Notes: a model not told the origin generated them from the letters alone. A DNA stretch of 21,311 bases from DAOVIY01 sp964441595 (GCA_964441595.1 CAYTXM010000006.1:1-21311), one strand, 5' to 3'; numbered from the stretch's first letter, positions 13,252 through 20,270 are shown. Translations and numbers: made by a program.

Positions 13252-14437
13252 AAATTTTGATCAACCTATTATATTTTACCATCCTTTCCTCTTGATTTGG
13301 AGCCCCGGCTTTTAATGCCCATGCCTTGCTTGCCCAAGCTAAATCGCTTATAAAATGATCATCAGTTTCTGCGCTACGATGGCTTATAATAACTTTTAAA
13401 TTATATTTATTTGCCAAATCAATTGTTTTCAAAGTTTCAGAAATAGTTCCTATCTGTGTAGGTTTTATAATCACTCCTGTAATTGTTTTCATTTCCACAG
13501 CTTTCTTAACTAATTCTGGATTAGTTACTGTTAAATCATCTCCTATTATTGTGGTTTTATCCCCTACCTCGGCAGTTAATTTTTGAAAACTTTCCCAATC
13601 ATTTTCTTCAAAAGGATCTTCAATAGAGAGAATGTCATATTCAGAAACAAGGTTTTTATATATTTGTTCTAATTTTTCTTTGGAAAAACTTTTATCTTTT
13701 TCTAATCGGTATTTATTTTGCTCATTATTATAAAACGAAGAAGCTGCAATATCTAATGAAAACTTTATTTTATGTTCTAAGTTTAATTCCTTTTTAATTT
13801 GATTGAGAATCTTCAAAGGTTTTTCATAATCATCATCTAAAATTAATAACCCCCCTTCGTCTCCAAATTTATTTACTCCATATTCCTTCTTAAAATATTC
13901 TTTTAGTCCTGTAAAAAATATCTGAGCAACTTCTAAAGAAACTTTCAGGTCATCAACCTGAGGTATAATCATATATTCCTGAATTTTAGGCCCATAAGCG
14001 GCGTGCTTACCGCCATTAATCAAATTAAATAAAAAAAACGGAACTTTCTTTTCAATGGAAAAAGATAATTGTGTTTCTAAATATTGCCAAAGTTCCAAAT
14101 TTTCTAATTTTGCAGCTAGATAACAGAATGCTTGTGATAAAACTAAAATTAGATTCCCGCCAAGATTACTTTTATTTTCTGTTCCATCCAATCTTAATAA
14201 ATAATTATCAAATTCCTTTAAGCTGGAAAACTCAACATTAATGATTTTATTTTTAATCATTTCCAACTTTCTAATTGCTGAATGCGGTTCTAAAATATAA
14301 GCTTCTCTTCCTCCTGTACTTTTTCCTTGAGGAATACTGGAATTAACTTCAATATTGCCACTCTTCATCGTAGCTTTTAAAGTTTCTTTTCCTCGCGAAT
14401 CAAGAATTATTTTAAGAAAAATGTCATCTATTTTCAT
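13220..14437 (-). CDS. eno: Enolase (phosphopyruvate hydratase), short divergent form
   Basis: 405 residues, about 25 shorter than E. coli enolase. It converts 2-phosphoglycerate to phosphoenolpyruvate. All key elements are visible in order: ILDSRG near the start, the mobile loop PQGKSTGGREA (PSGASTGSREA in E. coli), DGTENKS, INGGKHA, IQEYMI, GDEGG, LDIAAS, SIEDP, GDDL, IKPTQIGT (catalytic Lys), SHRSAETDD and LKAGAP (substrate Lys). Metal ligands correspond to the Asp of LDIAAS, Glu of SIEDP and Asp of GDDL. Sequence around these sites is unusually divergent (GKSTG for GASTG, LKAG for IKTG), but no catalytic residue is lost. It overlaps ppsA by 14 bp and ldh by 32 bp, making a tightly coupled three-gene set. 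No second enolase is visible here. Confidence 0.95.
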   Translation of the reverse strand: MKIDDIFLKIILDSRGKETLKATMKSGNIEVNSSIPQGKSTGGREAYILEPHSAIRKLEMIKNKIINVEFSSLKEFDNYLLRLDGTENKSNLGGNLILVLSQAFCYLAAKLENLELWQYLETQLSFSIEKKVPFFLFNLINGGKHAAYGPKIQEYMIIPQVDDLKVSLEVAQIFFTGLKEYFKKEYGVNKFGDEGGLLILDDDYEKPLKILNQIKKELNLEHKIKFSLDIAASSFYNNEQNKYRLEKDKSFSKEKLEQIYKNLVSEYDILSIEDPFEENDWESFQKLTAEVGDKTTIIGDDLTVTNPELVKKAVEMKTITGVIIKPTQIGTISETLKTIDLANKYNLKVIISHRSAETDDHFISDLAWASKAWALKAGAPNQEERMVKYNRLIKIYEEDSFFRNN

Positions 14438-16814
14438 TTTTACTAATATCTAAAATTGTCTTTATTACTGTATCTGGATTTAAAGACATACTTTCTATTC
14501 CCTGTTTTGCCAGAAACTTTGCGAATTCCGGAAAATCACTCGGGGCTTGGCCGCAAATCCCCACATACTTTTTTCTTTTTCTACAAACTTTAATTACTTC
14601 TGCAACCATTTTTTTTACAGCTTCATTTCTTTCATCGCCTATTTTTTGTACTACAGCATTATCTCTATCCATACCCAATACCAATTGAGTTAAATCATTG
14701 GAGCCAATGCTCATTCCATCAAAAATATCCAAAAATTCATTTATTAATATTACATTTGATGGAATCTCGCACATCACATATAGTTTTGACGATTTATTAT
14801 CATTTAATAATCCTGTTTTTTTAATTAATGCCTTAACCTCTTTTGCTTCTTTTATGGTACGGCAAAATGGAACCATTATTGAAACATTATTCAATCCAAA
14901 AATCTTTTTAACTCTTTTAATTGCCTCGCATTCCATTAAAAACGCCGGTTTGAATTGCGGGTCAATATAACGGCATGCGCCCCTGAATCCAAGCATTGGA
15001 TTAGCTTCATCTTCTTGCTCAAAAAGTTCTCCTCCAATCAAATTACGATATTCATTTGTTTTAAAATCAGAAAATCTTACAATCACTTCTTTTGGATAAA
15101 AAGCAGCAGCTATTTGAGCAATTCCTTCTGCTAATTCTTTCATAAAATATTCTTTTTTATTCCTATGTTCCACAGTCATCTCATCAATCTTTTTAATAAT
15201 CTCTTTTGATTTTAAATTTCTGTAATGATAAAGCGCTAATGGATGAATTCTAATCTTTTCTGCGATAATAAATTCTTCTCTAGCTAAACCTACTCCATTA
15301 TTAGGAAGAAATGATGTTGCAAAAGCTATCTCAGGAGCACCAATATTAATCATGATTTTTGTCTTAATCTTTGGAAATTTCTTAAAATTATATTCTTTAA
15401 TTTTAAAAGGAACTTTTCCATCAAAAATCTTTCCATCAAGACCTTTAGTACAATCCACTGTTATTTCCTGTCCATTTTTAAGAATCTTTGTAGCGTTCTC
15501 TGTTCCCACAATACAAGGTACCCCTAATTCTCTGGAAATAATTGCACTATGGCAGGTCTTGCCCCCTTCATCAGTAATAATAGCTGAGGCCATAGGAAAA
15601 ATTGAAGTCCAATCAGGGTCAGTCATCTTAGTAACTAAAACCTCTCCTTTTTTAAATTCAGAAAGTTTTGAAGCGTTTTTTATAATATGAACTTTTCCTG
15701 TACCTATTTTATTGCCAATAGCAATACCATTTAAAATTGGTTTTTTTGTAGTTTTTATTTTATATTCCTGATAAATATTTGTTCTAATTGAATGGACGGT
15801 TTCTGGCCTAGATTGAACAATAAATAATTCACCTGTTTTTCCATCCTTTGCCCATTCTATATCCTGAGGCATCCATTTCTTTTTAATCTTTGAATAATGT
15901 TCTTCTATAATAATCCCCCATTTTGCCAAAGTAAGAATTTCATCATCGGAAAGAGAAAATTTTAATTGGTCTTTTTCAGAAACCTTAATTTCCTTAAGCC
16001 CATTTTTTTTATGATAAATATATTTTTTTGTCTTTCTTCCTAAATCTTTTCTAATAATCGCTTTATATCCTTGCTTAAGTGTAGGTTTAAAAACATAAAA
16101 TTCATCAGGAGTAATCAATCCTTTTACTATCATTTCTCCAATTCCAAAAATAGAATTAATCAAAACTACATTAGAAAATCCTGTTTCTGTATCCAAAGTA
16201 AACATAATTCCAGAAGATGCTAAATCAGAGCGCACCATTTTCTGAACTCCTGTAGAAAGCCCTATATCCATATGCTTGAACCCTTTTTCTTCACGGTACA
16301 TTATTGCTCTATCTGTAAACAAAGACGCATAGCTTTTTTTAACCGCTTTTAATAATTCCCCTTCTCCTCTCACATTAAGATAAGTCTCATGCTGACCTGC
16401 AAAACTGGCTGAGGGAAGATCTTCAGCTGTAGCAGAAGAACGGACTGCCACATCTAAATCATTTTGTTTATATATCTTACATAACTTTTTATAATTCTTA
16501 ATAATATCTTTTTCCAGATCTTCAGGTAAAGGTGTTTCTAAAATTAATCTTCTTATTGTCTTTCCTGTTTCTTGAAGACTTTTAATGCTCTTGGAATTAA
16601 ATTCAGATAAAATATCTTGGATTGTTTTCTTTATTTTGCCTTTTTTTAAAAAATAAAAATATGCCTGCGCAGAAACAGCAAAACCATTAGGGATATTTAC
16701 TCCTTTTTTTGATAAATTCCTATACATTTCTCCCAAAGAAGCATTTTTCCCACCTACAATAGGAACATCTTTGATATTTATTTCTTTAAACCACAAAATA
16801 TATTTTTTCTTCAT
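14424..16814 (-). CDS. ppsA: Phosphoenolpyruvate synthase (pyruvate, water dikinase)
   Basis: 796 residues, the family's normal length. Reaction: pyruvate + ATP + H2O to PEP + AMP + Pi. N-terminal ATP-grasp part (1-~345): VGGKNASLGEM, AVRSSATAEDLPSASFAGQ (123-141) and PQDIEW...QSRPETV. Swivelling domain: GGKTCHSAIISRELG with phosphocarrier His422. C-terminal TIM barrel (~490-796): GVGLAREEF, DEANPMLGFRGACRY (602-616), GSNDLTQLVLGMDRD and GICGQAPSD with catalytic Cys754. All motifs are present, so it should be active. It leads the operon with enolase (14-bp overlap), D-LDH and HIT. No pyruvate kinase is in the window, and in such genomes PpsA-type enzymes may also run toward pyruvate, making ATP from AMP. 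That direction is inferred, not shown. No Shine-Dalgarno; possibly near-leaderless. Confidence 0.97.
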   Translation of the reverse strand: MKKKYILWFKEINIKDVPIVGGKNASLGEMYRNLSKKGVNIPNGFAVSAQAYFYFLKKGKIKKTIQDILSEFNSKSIKSLQETGKTIRRLILETPLPEDLEKDIIKNYKKLCKIYKQNDLDVAVRSSATAEDLPSASFAGQHETYLNVRGEGELLKAVKKSYASLFTDRAIMYREEKGFKHMDIGLSTGVQKMVRSDLASSGIMFTLDTETGFSNVVLINSIFGIGEMIVKGLITPDEFYVFKPTLKQGYKAIIRKDLGRKTKKYIYHKKNGLKEIKVSEKDQLKFSLSDDEILTLAKWGIIIEEHYSKIKKKWMPQDIEWAKDGKTGELFIVQSRPETVHSIRTNIYQEYKIKTTKKPILNGIAIGNKIGTGKVHIIKNASKLSEFKKGEVLVTKMTDPDWTSIFPMASAIITDEGGKTCHSAIISRELGVPCIVGTENATKILKNGQEITVDCTKGLDGKIFDGKVPFKIKEYNFKKFPKIKTKIMINIGAPEIAFATSFLPNNGVGLAREEFIIAEKIRIHPLALYHYRNLKSKEIIKKIDEMTVEHRNKKEYFMKELAEGIAQIAAAFYPKEVIVRFSDFKTNEYRNLIGGELFEQEDEANPMLGFRGACRYIDPQFKPAFLMECEAIKRVKKIFGLNNVSIMVPFCRTIKEAKEVKALIKKTGLLNDNKSSKLYVMCEIPSNVILINEFLDIFDGMSIGSNDLTQLVLGMDRDNAVVQKIGDERNEAVKKMVAEVIKVCRKRKKYVGICGQAPSDFPEFAKFLAKQGIESMSLNPDTVIKTILDISKNENR

Positions 16815-16824
16815 AATTATAATA

Positions 16825-16851
16825 ATTATAACGATTTTAAGTTATCCACAA
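16825..16851 (-). promoter_or_regulatory. Weak candidate promoter of the ppsA operon
   Basis: On the minus strand TTGTGG (16846-16851) and a perfect TATAAT (16825-16830) are separated by 15 bp, shorter than ideal. A second TATAAT at 16816-16821 is too close to the ATG. The -35 overlaps the DnaA-box-like sequence at 16842-16850. Confidence 0.35.
16842..16850 (+). promoter_or_regulatory. Single perfect DnaA-box-like 9-mer
   Basis: TTATCCACA matches the bacterial DnaA box consensus exactly. It lies between the divergent ppsA start and the small RNA promoter, 7 bp before the latter's -35. No second box is seen nearby, so it is not an origin. DnaA could act as a regulator here, or the match may be chance in AT-rich DNA. 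Confidence 0.4.
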
Positions 16852-16857
16852 TGGGAC

Positions 16858-16885
16858 TTGACAAGATTTAAATATTTGCTATACT
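16858..16885 (+). promoter_or_regulatory. Strong extended -10 promoter of the small RNA
   Basis: Consensus TTGACA (16858-16863), 16 bp, TATACT (16880-16885), with the extended -10 element TGC directly before it (16877-16879). This is the best plus-strand promoter in the window. Start of transcription is expected at 16889-16892, exactly where the 5' arm of the RNA stem begins. Confidence 0.8.
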
Positions 16886-16888
16886 ACT

Positions 16889-16954
16889 AATGTTACTGTC
16901 TAGAGAGATTGAATAGCTTGCTATTTAGTTTCAAAGGGCAGTAACATTTTTTTT
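16889..16954 (+). ncRNA. Free-standing structured small RNA (~66 nt), unknown family
   Basis: Directly after a consensus promoter, AAUGUUACUGUC (16889-16900) pairs with GGCAGUAACAUU (16937-16948); the last four of a run of eight T (16947-16954) extend past the stem, as at an intrinsic terminator. The closing stem spans 12 bp (11 Watson-Crick pairs and one G-U; a further U-G at 16901/16936 is possible). Inside are an AGAGAGA purine bulge, a TTG/CAA helix (16909-16911 with 16932-16934) and a hairpin AATAG-CTTG-CTATT (16912-16925). No plus-strand gene lies downstream before the convergent nuclease gene, so it is not a leader or riboswitch. An 8-codon ATG frame (16890-16916, MLLSREIE) exists but is probably incidental. 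I do not recognise an RNA family. Antisense read-through from the nuclease operon would overlap it. Confidence 0.7.
16937..16954 (+). terminator. Intrinsic terminator forming the 3' end of the small RNA
   Basis: The 3' arm GGCAGTAACATT (16937-16948) pairs with the very 5' end of the RNA and runs into eight T (16947-16954). The terminator stem is thus also the closing stem of the whole RNA. It is oriented plus-strand only; the minus strand has no U-run here. Confidence 0.7.
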
Positions 16955-16966
16955 ATTACACTTTTC

Positions 16967-17815
16967 CTATTCTTCCAATAATAATATCTCTGCCTCTCTT
17001 TTGATGGCAGAGATCTTTTTTTCGGGAATACGTGTCTTTTTTGAGAACTTTACTACATTTATCTTTAATATATTCTGAACCAATATTAATCTTTGCTGAT
17101 AAAATATTTCCAATAAATTATTAGATAGAGATGGAAGAATGGTAATTGGATAAAATCTTTCTGATTCAATGACGCATTCTAACCCCCCCATTTCTGGATA
17201 TTTCCATCCCAGTAGATCTACACCGCTACATTCACAATATTTGATTACTTTGCTTGTAAATTTAGTATTCGTTACAATAATCGGTCGTATTTTTAATTTC
17301 TCTGATTTAATTTTATTTAAAGAATTGCCTGCTTTTAAATCTAAAAAGCGGGCATAATGAATTAATCCAACTTTTAAATCTACCCTTCCCCCTGGTAAAC
17401 TATGATATTTACATTCTCCAATTAAAAAATATTTTTCTTCTTTAGCCAAAAAGTCAATTTCGTGGCGAACACATTCTCCTTTAATATATTTATTAATCTG
17501 AGTAGAAAAACCTAATCGTTGAAAAATACCAGCAATATATTTTTCAAATGGAAATCCACTTGGACCTAAACGTCTCATTGCTTCTTTTAATCTAAAACGA
17601 ATTCTGCCTCGAGGATACTTTTTTGATAAAATTTGTTCCACTCGTTGAAAAATTTCTTTTGTAGTTATTCCAGAATATGCTTCTTTTTCAATAATAGTGG
17701 CAATTTCTTTTGCTAATGCTTTTGAGGCGCCAACTCGTTCAGCACCATTACAAATCTTTTTCCATGAAAATGGTTCTTTTTGACCCGAGTTATTGATAAC
17801 ATACAGTTTTTTCAT
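16967..17815 (-). CDS. ATP-cone / Mrr-like restriction endonuclease fusion
   Basis: 282 residues in two parts. Residues 1-~86 form an ATP-cone: VINNSGQKEPFSWKKI, then GITTKEIFQRVEQIL, then RFRLKEAMRRLGPSG, the nucleotide-sensing domain known from ribonucleotide reductases and NrdR. Residues ~87-180 are a PD-(D/E)XK nuclease of the Mrr/restriction-endonuclease-like type: Glu91 in FEKYIAGIFQRLGF, Asp121 in HEIDFLA, and Glu134-Cys-Lys136 in GECKYH, so the catalytic triad is intact. The C-terminal ~100 residues (after IIVTNTKFTSKVIKYCE) contain a second alpha/beta-looking part of unknown role. Such fusions occur in other bacteria and suggest a nuclease gated by (d)ATP. No methylase or specificity gene is nearby, which speaks against a classical R-M system. 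It is last in the ychF operon, 7 bp after the zincin fusion. Confidence 0.85.
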   Translation of the reverse strand: MKKLYVINNSGQKEPFSWKKICNGAERVGASKALAKEIATIIEKEAYSGITTKEIFQRVEQILSKKYPRGRIRFRLKEAMRRLGPSGFPFEKYIAGIFQRLGFSTQINKYIKGECVRHEIDFLAKEEKYFLIGECKYHSLPGGRVDLKVGLIHYARFLDLKAGNSLNKIKSEKLKIRPIIVTNTKFTSKVIKYCECSGVDLLGWKYPEMGGLECVIESERFYPITILPSLSNNLLEIFYQQRLILVQNILKINVVKFSKKTRIPEKKISAIKREAEILLLEE

Positions 17816-17822
17816 ATTTTTT

Positions 17823-18533
17823 TTATTTTACTTTACTTCCAGGTAATACCTCCCCTTCTGGAACTAATAAAACAGGTCCTTGAGGAGAATCAACTGCTAA
17901 AAGCATGCCTTGGCTTACATAACCTTTTATTTCCCTGGGCTCTAAATTAGCTACTATAATTATTGTTTTACCCACTAATTCATCTGGAGAATAAGCCTGA
18001 GCAATACCAGCAACTAATTGTCTTTTCTCTTCGCCTAAATCAATATCTAAAAGAAGAAGTTTATCTGCTTCTTCTATTTTTTCCACTTTTAAAATTTTAG
18101 CAGAACGTAAATCCAGTTGTTGAAATTGATTAAAAGTAATTGTTTCTTTTACAGAAAATGGTTTTTTATCTTGAACTCGCTTTTGAATTTCTTCTTCATT
18201 CATACCAAAATGATGAGCTATTTCATGCCAAACTGTTTCTTGTACAATTTCTTTTATTTTCTCTTCATCACCACCTGCTGCATTTTCAATATTCTTTTGA
18301 AACAAAGTTATTTTATCTGGCGCTGCTCTATTGTAATGCTGCCTTTTAATTTGAGGAACCCCTTCATATAATCCTAAAATACAACCTCCTGAAGAATAAC
18401 CTAATTGTTTTTTCTGAAATTCACTTGGTTTATCTTGCGCTATAATGGCAACGTTTTTTAATTTATTTAAGAATCGATAAGGAAGTTTTTTTAAACTTTC
18501 ACTTATTAAACCTTCAAATTTCTCTTTTCCCAT
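17823..18533 (-). CDS. Zincin-like metallopeptidase fused to a tRNA-binding OB-fold domain
   Basis: 236 residues with no stop between the halves. Residues 1-~120 match the small zincin-like metallopeptidase family (PF06262 type): YEGVPQIKRQ, then ETVWHEIAHHFGMNEEEI with zinc motif H103-E104-x-x-H107 and an acidic residue (E113/E114) as likely third ligand. Residues ~130-236 are a complete tRNA_bind/EMAP-II-like OB fold as at the MetRS C terminus or in Trbp111: ITFNQFQQLDLRSAKI, EEADKLLLLDIDLG, VAGIAQAYSPDELVGK, VANLEPREIKG, SQGMLLA. Neither half is truncated. The OB part binds the outer corner of tRNA in known homologues; the zincin substrate is unknown. The fusion may target a peptidase to tRNA or translation, or the OB part may serve a MetRS lacking it. 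Tight operon: 2 bp from the upstream gene, 7 bp to the downstream one. Confidence 0.9.
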   Translation of the reverse strand: MGKEKFEGLISESLKKLPYRFLNKLKNVAIIAQDKPSEFQKKQLGYSSGGCILGLYEGVPQIKRQHYNRAAPDKITLFQKNIENAAGGDEEKIKEIVQETVWHEIAHHFGMNEEEIQKRVQDKKPFSVKETITFNQFQQLDLRSAKILKVEKIEEADKLLLLDIDLGEEKRQLVAGIAQAYSPDELVGKTIIIVANLEPREIKGYVSQGMLLAVDSPQGPVLLVPEGEVLPGSKVK

Positions 18534-18535
18534 AT

Positions 18536-18892
18536 TTATGCTTTTAATTGTTGAATTACTTCTTCAAAAATATCTGGAGGAATGGGAATAGGATCCCCTG
18601 GTTTAGTTATCCCGGGATATTTCCACGCGCTAATAACCTTTATTCTATGACCTTGTTTACTAATAAGTTGATACATCACCCATATCTCATAAGGATGCTT
18701 TTTAGAACCAGCTTTTTGCATTGAGGCTAGAGTCTTTGGAGCAATACCCTCTTCTACTCTCTGCGGATTTCTTATTACCCGTTTTACTCTGCTTTCCGAA
18801 AGCATATATTGATGCATCTTTGCTTCCGAATGCTTAGTCCAAACAAACAAACCCGTTTTATCTTCTTTCTCTTTATGCTTGATAAAATTCAT
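18536..18892 (-). CDS. DUF4258-like small protein
   Basis: 118 residues. The core WTKHSEAKMHQYMLSESRVK, then RVIRNPQRVEEG, then a YEIWVMYQLI strand and HRIKVISAWKYPG resembles DUF4258/RelE-fold-like proteins (an H-x-x-x-(R/K)-M helix, an N-P turn, then strands). A proline-rich tail (PGDPIPIPPDIFEEV) precedes a short helix. DUF4258 proteins sometimes sit in toxin-antitoxin-like pairs, but no antitoxin partner is visible; neighbours are acylphosphatase (4-bp ATGA overlap upstream) and the zincin fusion (2 bp downstream). The assignment is by motif pattern only; the function is unknown. Confidence 0.6.
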   Translation of the reverse strand: MNFIKHKEKEDKTGLFVWTKHSEAKMHQYMLSESRVKRVIRNPQRVEEGIAPKTLASMQKAGSKKHPYEIWVMYQLISKQGHRIKVISAWKYPGITKPGDPIPIPPDIFEEVIQQLKA

Positions 18893-19149
18893 TTTATTTC
18901 AAAATCAATTAACCCCTCATCTTTTTCTACGCTTTTTTCTATATTTTCAAGATGATATTGAAAATAATTCTTTAGGTTATTTATTAAATTTTCTATATTT
19001 TTTTCTAATCCTTCTGCTACTAAAGTGACGCTTCCATCGTCATTATTTTCCACCCAACCAACTAAATTATATTTTTCAGCTAACATCTTCGCTGCATAAC
19101 GAAACCCCACGCCTTGTACTTTCCCTTGAAAAATAAATTTCTTTTTCAT
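18889..19149 (-). CDS. acyP: Acylphosphatase
   Basis: 86 residues, the normal length for this family. It hydrolyses carboxyl-phosphate bonds (for example 1,3-bisphosphoglycerate, acetyl- or carbamoyl-phosphate) in the cytoplasm. The phosphate-binding loop GKVQGVGFRYAA carries catalytic Arg17, and catalytic Asn35 lies in GWVENNDDGSV (usual form GWVxNxxDG). It overlaps ychF by 4 bp upstream and the DUF4258-like gene by 4 bp downstream, so translation is probably coupled. A GGAGG abuts the ATG directly; with no spacing it is unlikely to act as a Shine-Dalgarno. Confidence 0.95.
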   Translation of the reverse strand: MKKKFIFQGKVQGVGFRYAAKMLAEKYNLVGWVENNDDGSVTLVAEGLEKNIENLINNLKNYFQYHLENIEKSVEKDEGLIDFEIK

Positions 19150-20213
19150 CCTCCGTGTTTAAATATTATAACATCTCCATCCTGCACTTCATATTCCTTT
19201 CCTTCCAAACGAATCCATCCTTTTTGCCTAGAAGCACTCCAACTACTTGCTTCTATTAATTTATTCCAATCAATAACTTCAGCTTTAATAAATTTATCGG
19301 CAAAATCACTATGAATAACACCTCCAGCTTGAGGAGCTTTAAGACCCTTCTTTAAAGTCCATGCCCTGGTTTCATCTTCGCCAGTAGTCAAAAAAGTAAT
19401 TAATCCTAATAAATCATAAGCGAGTTTGATTAATAAATCCAATTCTGATTGTTTAGGAAGCCCAAATGATACTCTTTCTTCTGCAGAAAAACCGACAGTC
19501 TCTAATTCAATTGCCACATCCATAATTAAATATGGCCATTTATTTTTATTAAAAACTTCTAAAATATGTGTTGGAACTTCATTCTCCTGTCCATTTAATA
19601 AATATATTTTTGGCTTTAAAGTTAATAATTGATACTTATTAAGAATTTTCTTTTCTTCTTCGTCCAATTCTTCTTCATACAGAATAGATCCTTTTTGTAA
19701 AAAATCTTGAGCTTTGATTAGTGCTTTTTTTTCTTGAATCGCCTCTTTTGCTCCTAATTTAATTTCTTTATCTATACCTGAAAGTCTTTTATCTACTACT
19801 TCTAAATCTTTTAAAATTAACTCCATTTCTAATGTTTCTTTTTCTAGAAGCGGATCTGTATCATTTAATGTATTAATAATTTTTTCATTTTTAAAACATC
19901 TTAAAACATAAACAATAGCATCAGTTTCTCTAATATTAGCCAAGAATTTATTTCCTAATCCTTCACCCTTACTTGCTCCTTTAACTAAACCAGCAATATC
20001 AACAAATTCTATTGTTGTATAAACCTTTTTTGCTGATTTACTTAGATCTGTTAATTTATCCACCCTTTCATCTGGCACAGCAACAACACCGACATTTGGG
20101 TCGATGGTACAAAAAGGATAATTTTCTTTATCTACTTGCTTCTTGGTTATTGTTTCAAAAAGAGTAGATTTTCCAACATTAGGCAAACCAACAATTCCAA
20201 TTGATAAACTCAT
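19146..20213 (-). CDS. ychF: Redox-responsive ATPase YchF (Obg-related)
   Basis: 355 residues from the ATG at 20213. The family start MSLSIGIVGLPNVGKST is almost invariant, so I prefer it to the ATG six bases upstream (20219), which would add MY. Domains: G domain with P-loop GLPNVGKST, DIAGL (G3) and NGQE (G4, of the NxxE type that favours ATP over GTP); a helical coiled-coil insertion (about 125-200); a C-terminal TGS domain with FLTTGEDETRAWTLKKG, AGGVIHSDF and YEVQDGDVIIF. YchF/OLA1 binds ribosomes and is linked to stress responses. It heads the operon acyP-DUF4258-zincin-nuclease, after a terminator hairpin and a candidate promoter. Confidence 0.97.
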   Translation of the reverse strand: MSLSIGIVGLPNVGKSTLFETITKKQVDKENYPFCTIDPNVGVVAVPDERVDKLTDLSKSAKKVYTTIEFVDIAGLVKGASKGEGLGNKFLANIRETDAIVYVLRCFKNEKIINTLNDTDPLLEKETLEMELILKDLEVVDKRLSGIDKEIKLGAKEAIQEKKALIKAQDFLQKGSILYEEELDEEEKKILNKYQLLTLKPKIYLLNGQENEVPTHILEVFNKNKWPYLIMDVAIELETVGFSAEERVSFGLPKQSELDLLIKLAYDLLGLITFLTTGEDETRAWTLKKGLKAPQAGGVIHSDFADKFIKAEVIDWNKLIEASSWSASRQKGWIRLEGKEYEVQDGDVIIFKHGG

Positions 20214-20221
20214 ATACATCT

Positions 20222-20250
20222 ATTTTATATTAAAACAGGGCTGATAACAA
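20222..20250 (-). promoter_or_regulatory. Candidate promoter of the ychF operon
   Basis: On the minus strand TTGTTA (20245-20250) and TAAAAT (20222-20227) are 17 bp apart. Initiation near 20215 would give a leaderless mRNA starting at about the ATG of 20213, in line with no Shine-Dalgarno. The -35 overlaps the loop of the upstream terminator. Confidence 0.4.
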
Positions 20251-20262
20251 TATATCAGCCCT
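20230..20262 (-). terminator. Rho-independent terminator of the small-gene cluster
   Basis: On the minus strand AGGGCTGATA (20253-20262) pairs perfectly over 10 bp with TATCAGCCCT (20237-20246) across a 6-nt loop, followed by GTTTTAATA. It lies 8 bp after the stop of the 86-aa gene. This separates the small-gene cluster from ychF. Because the stem is a perfect dyad it could also work on the other strand. Confidence 0.8.
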
Positions 20263-20270
20263 AATAAGTT

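Noticed and set aside
16842..16850. Replication origin
   Set aside because: Only one DnaA box, no cluster, no dnaA/dnaN/gyrB neighbours.
16890..16916. Eight-codon frame MLLSREIE at the start of the small RNA
   Set aside because: It coincides with the closing stem, has no SD and no downstream gene to control; chance is likely, though a leaderless peptide cannot be excluded.
16967..17815. NrdR or ribonucleotide reductase regulator because of the ATP-cone
   Set aside because: There is no zinc ribbon before the cone, and a D-ExK nuclease domain follows instead.
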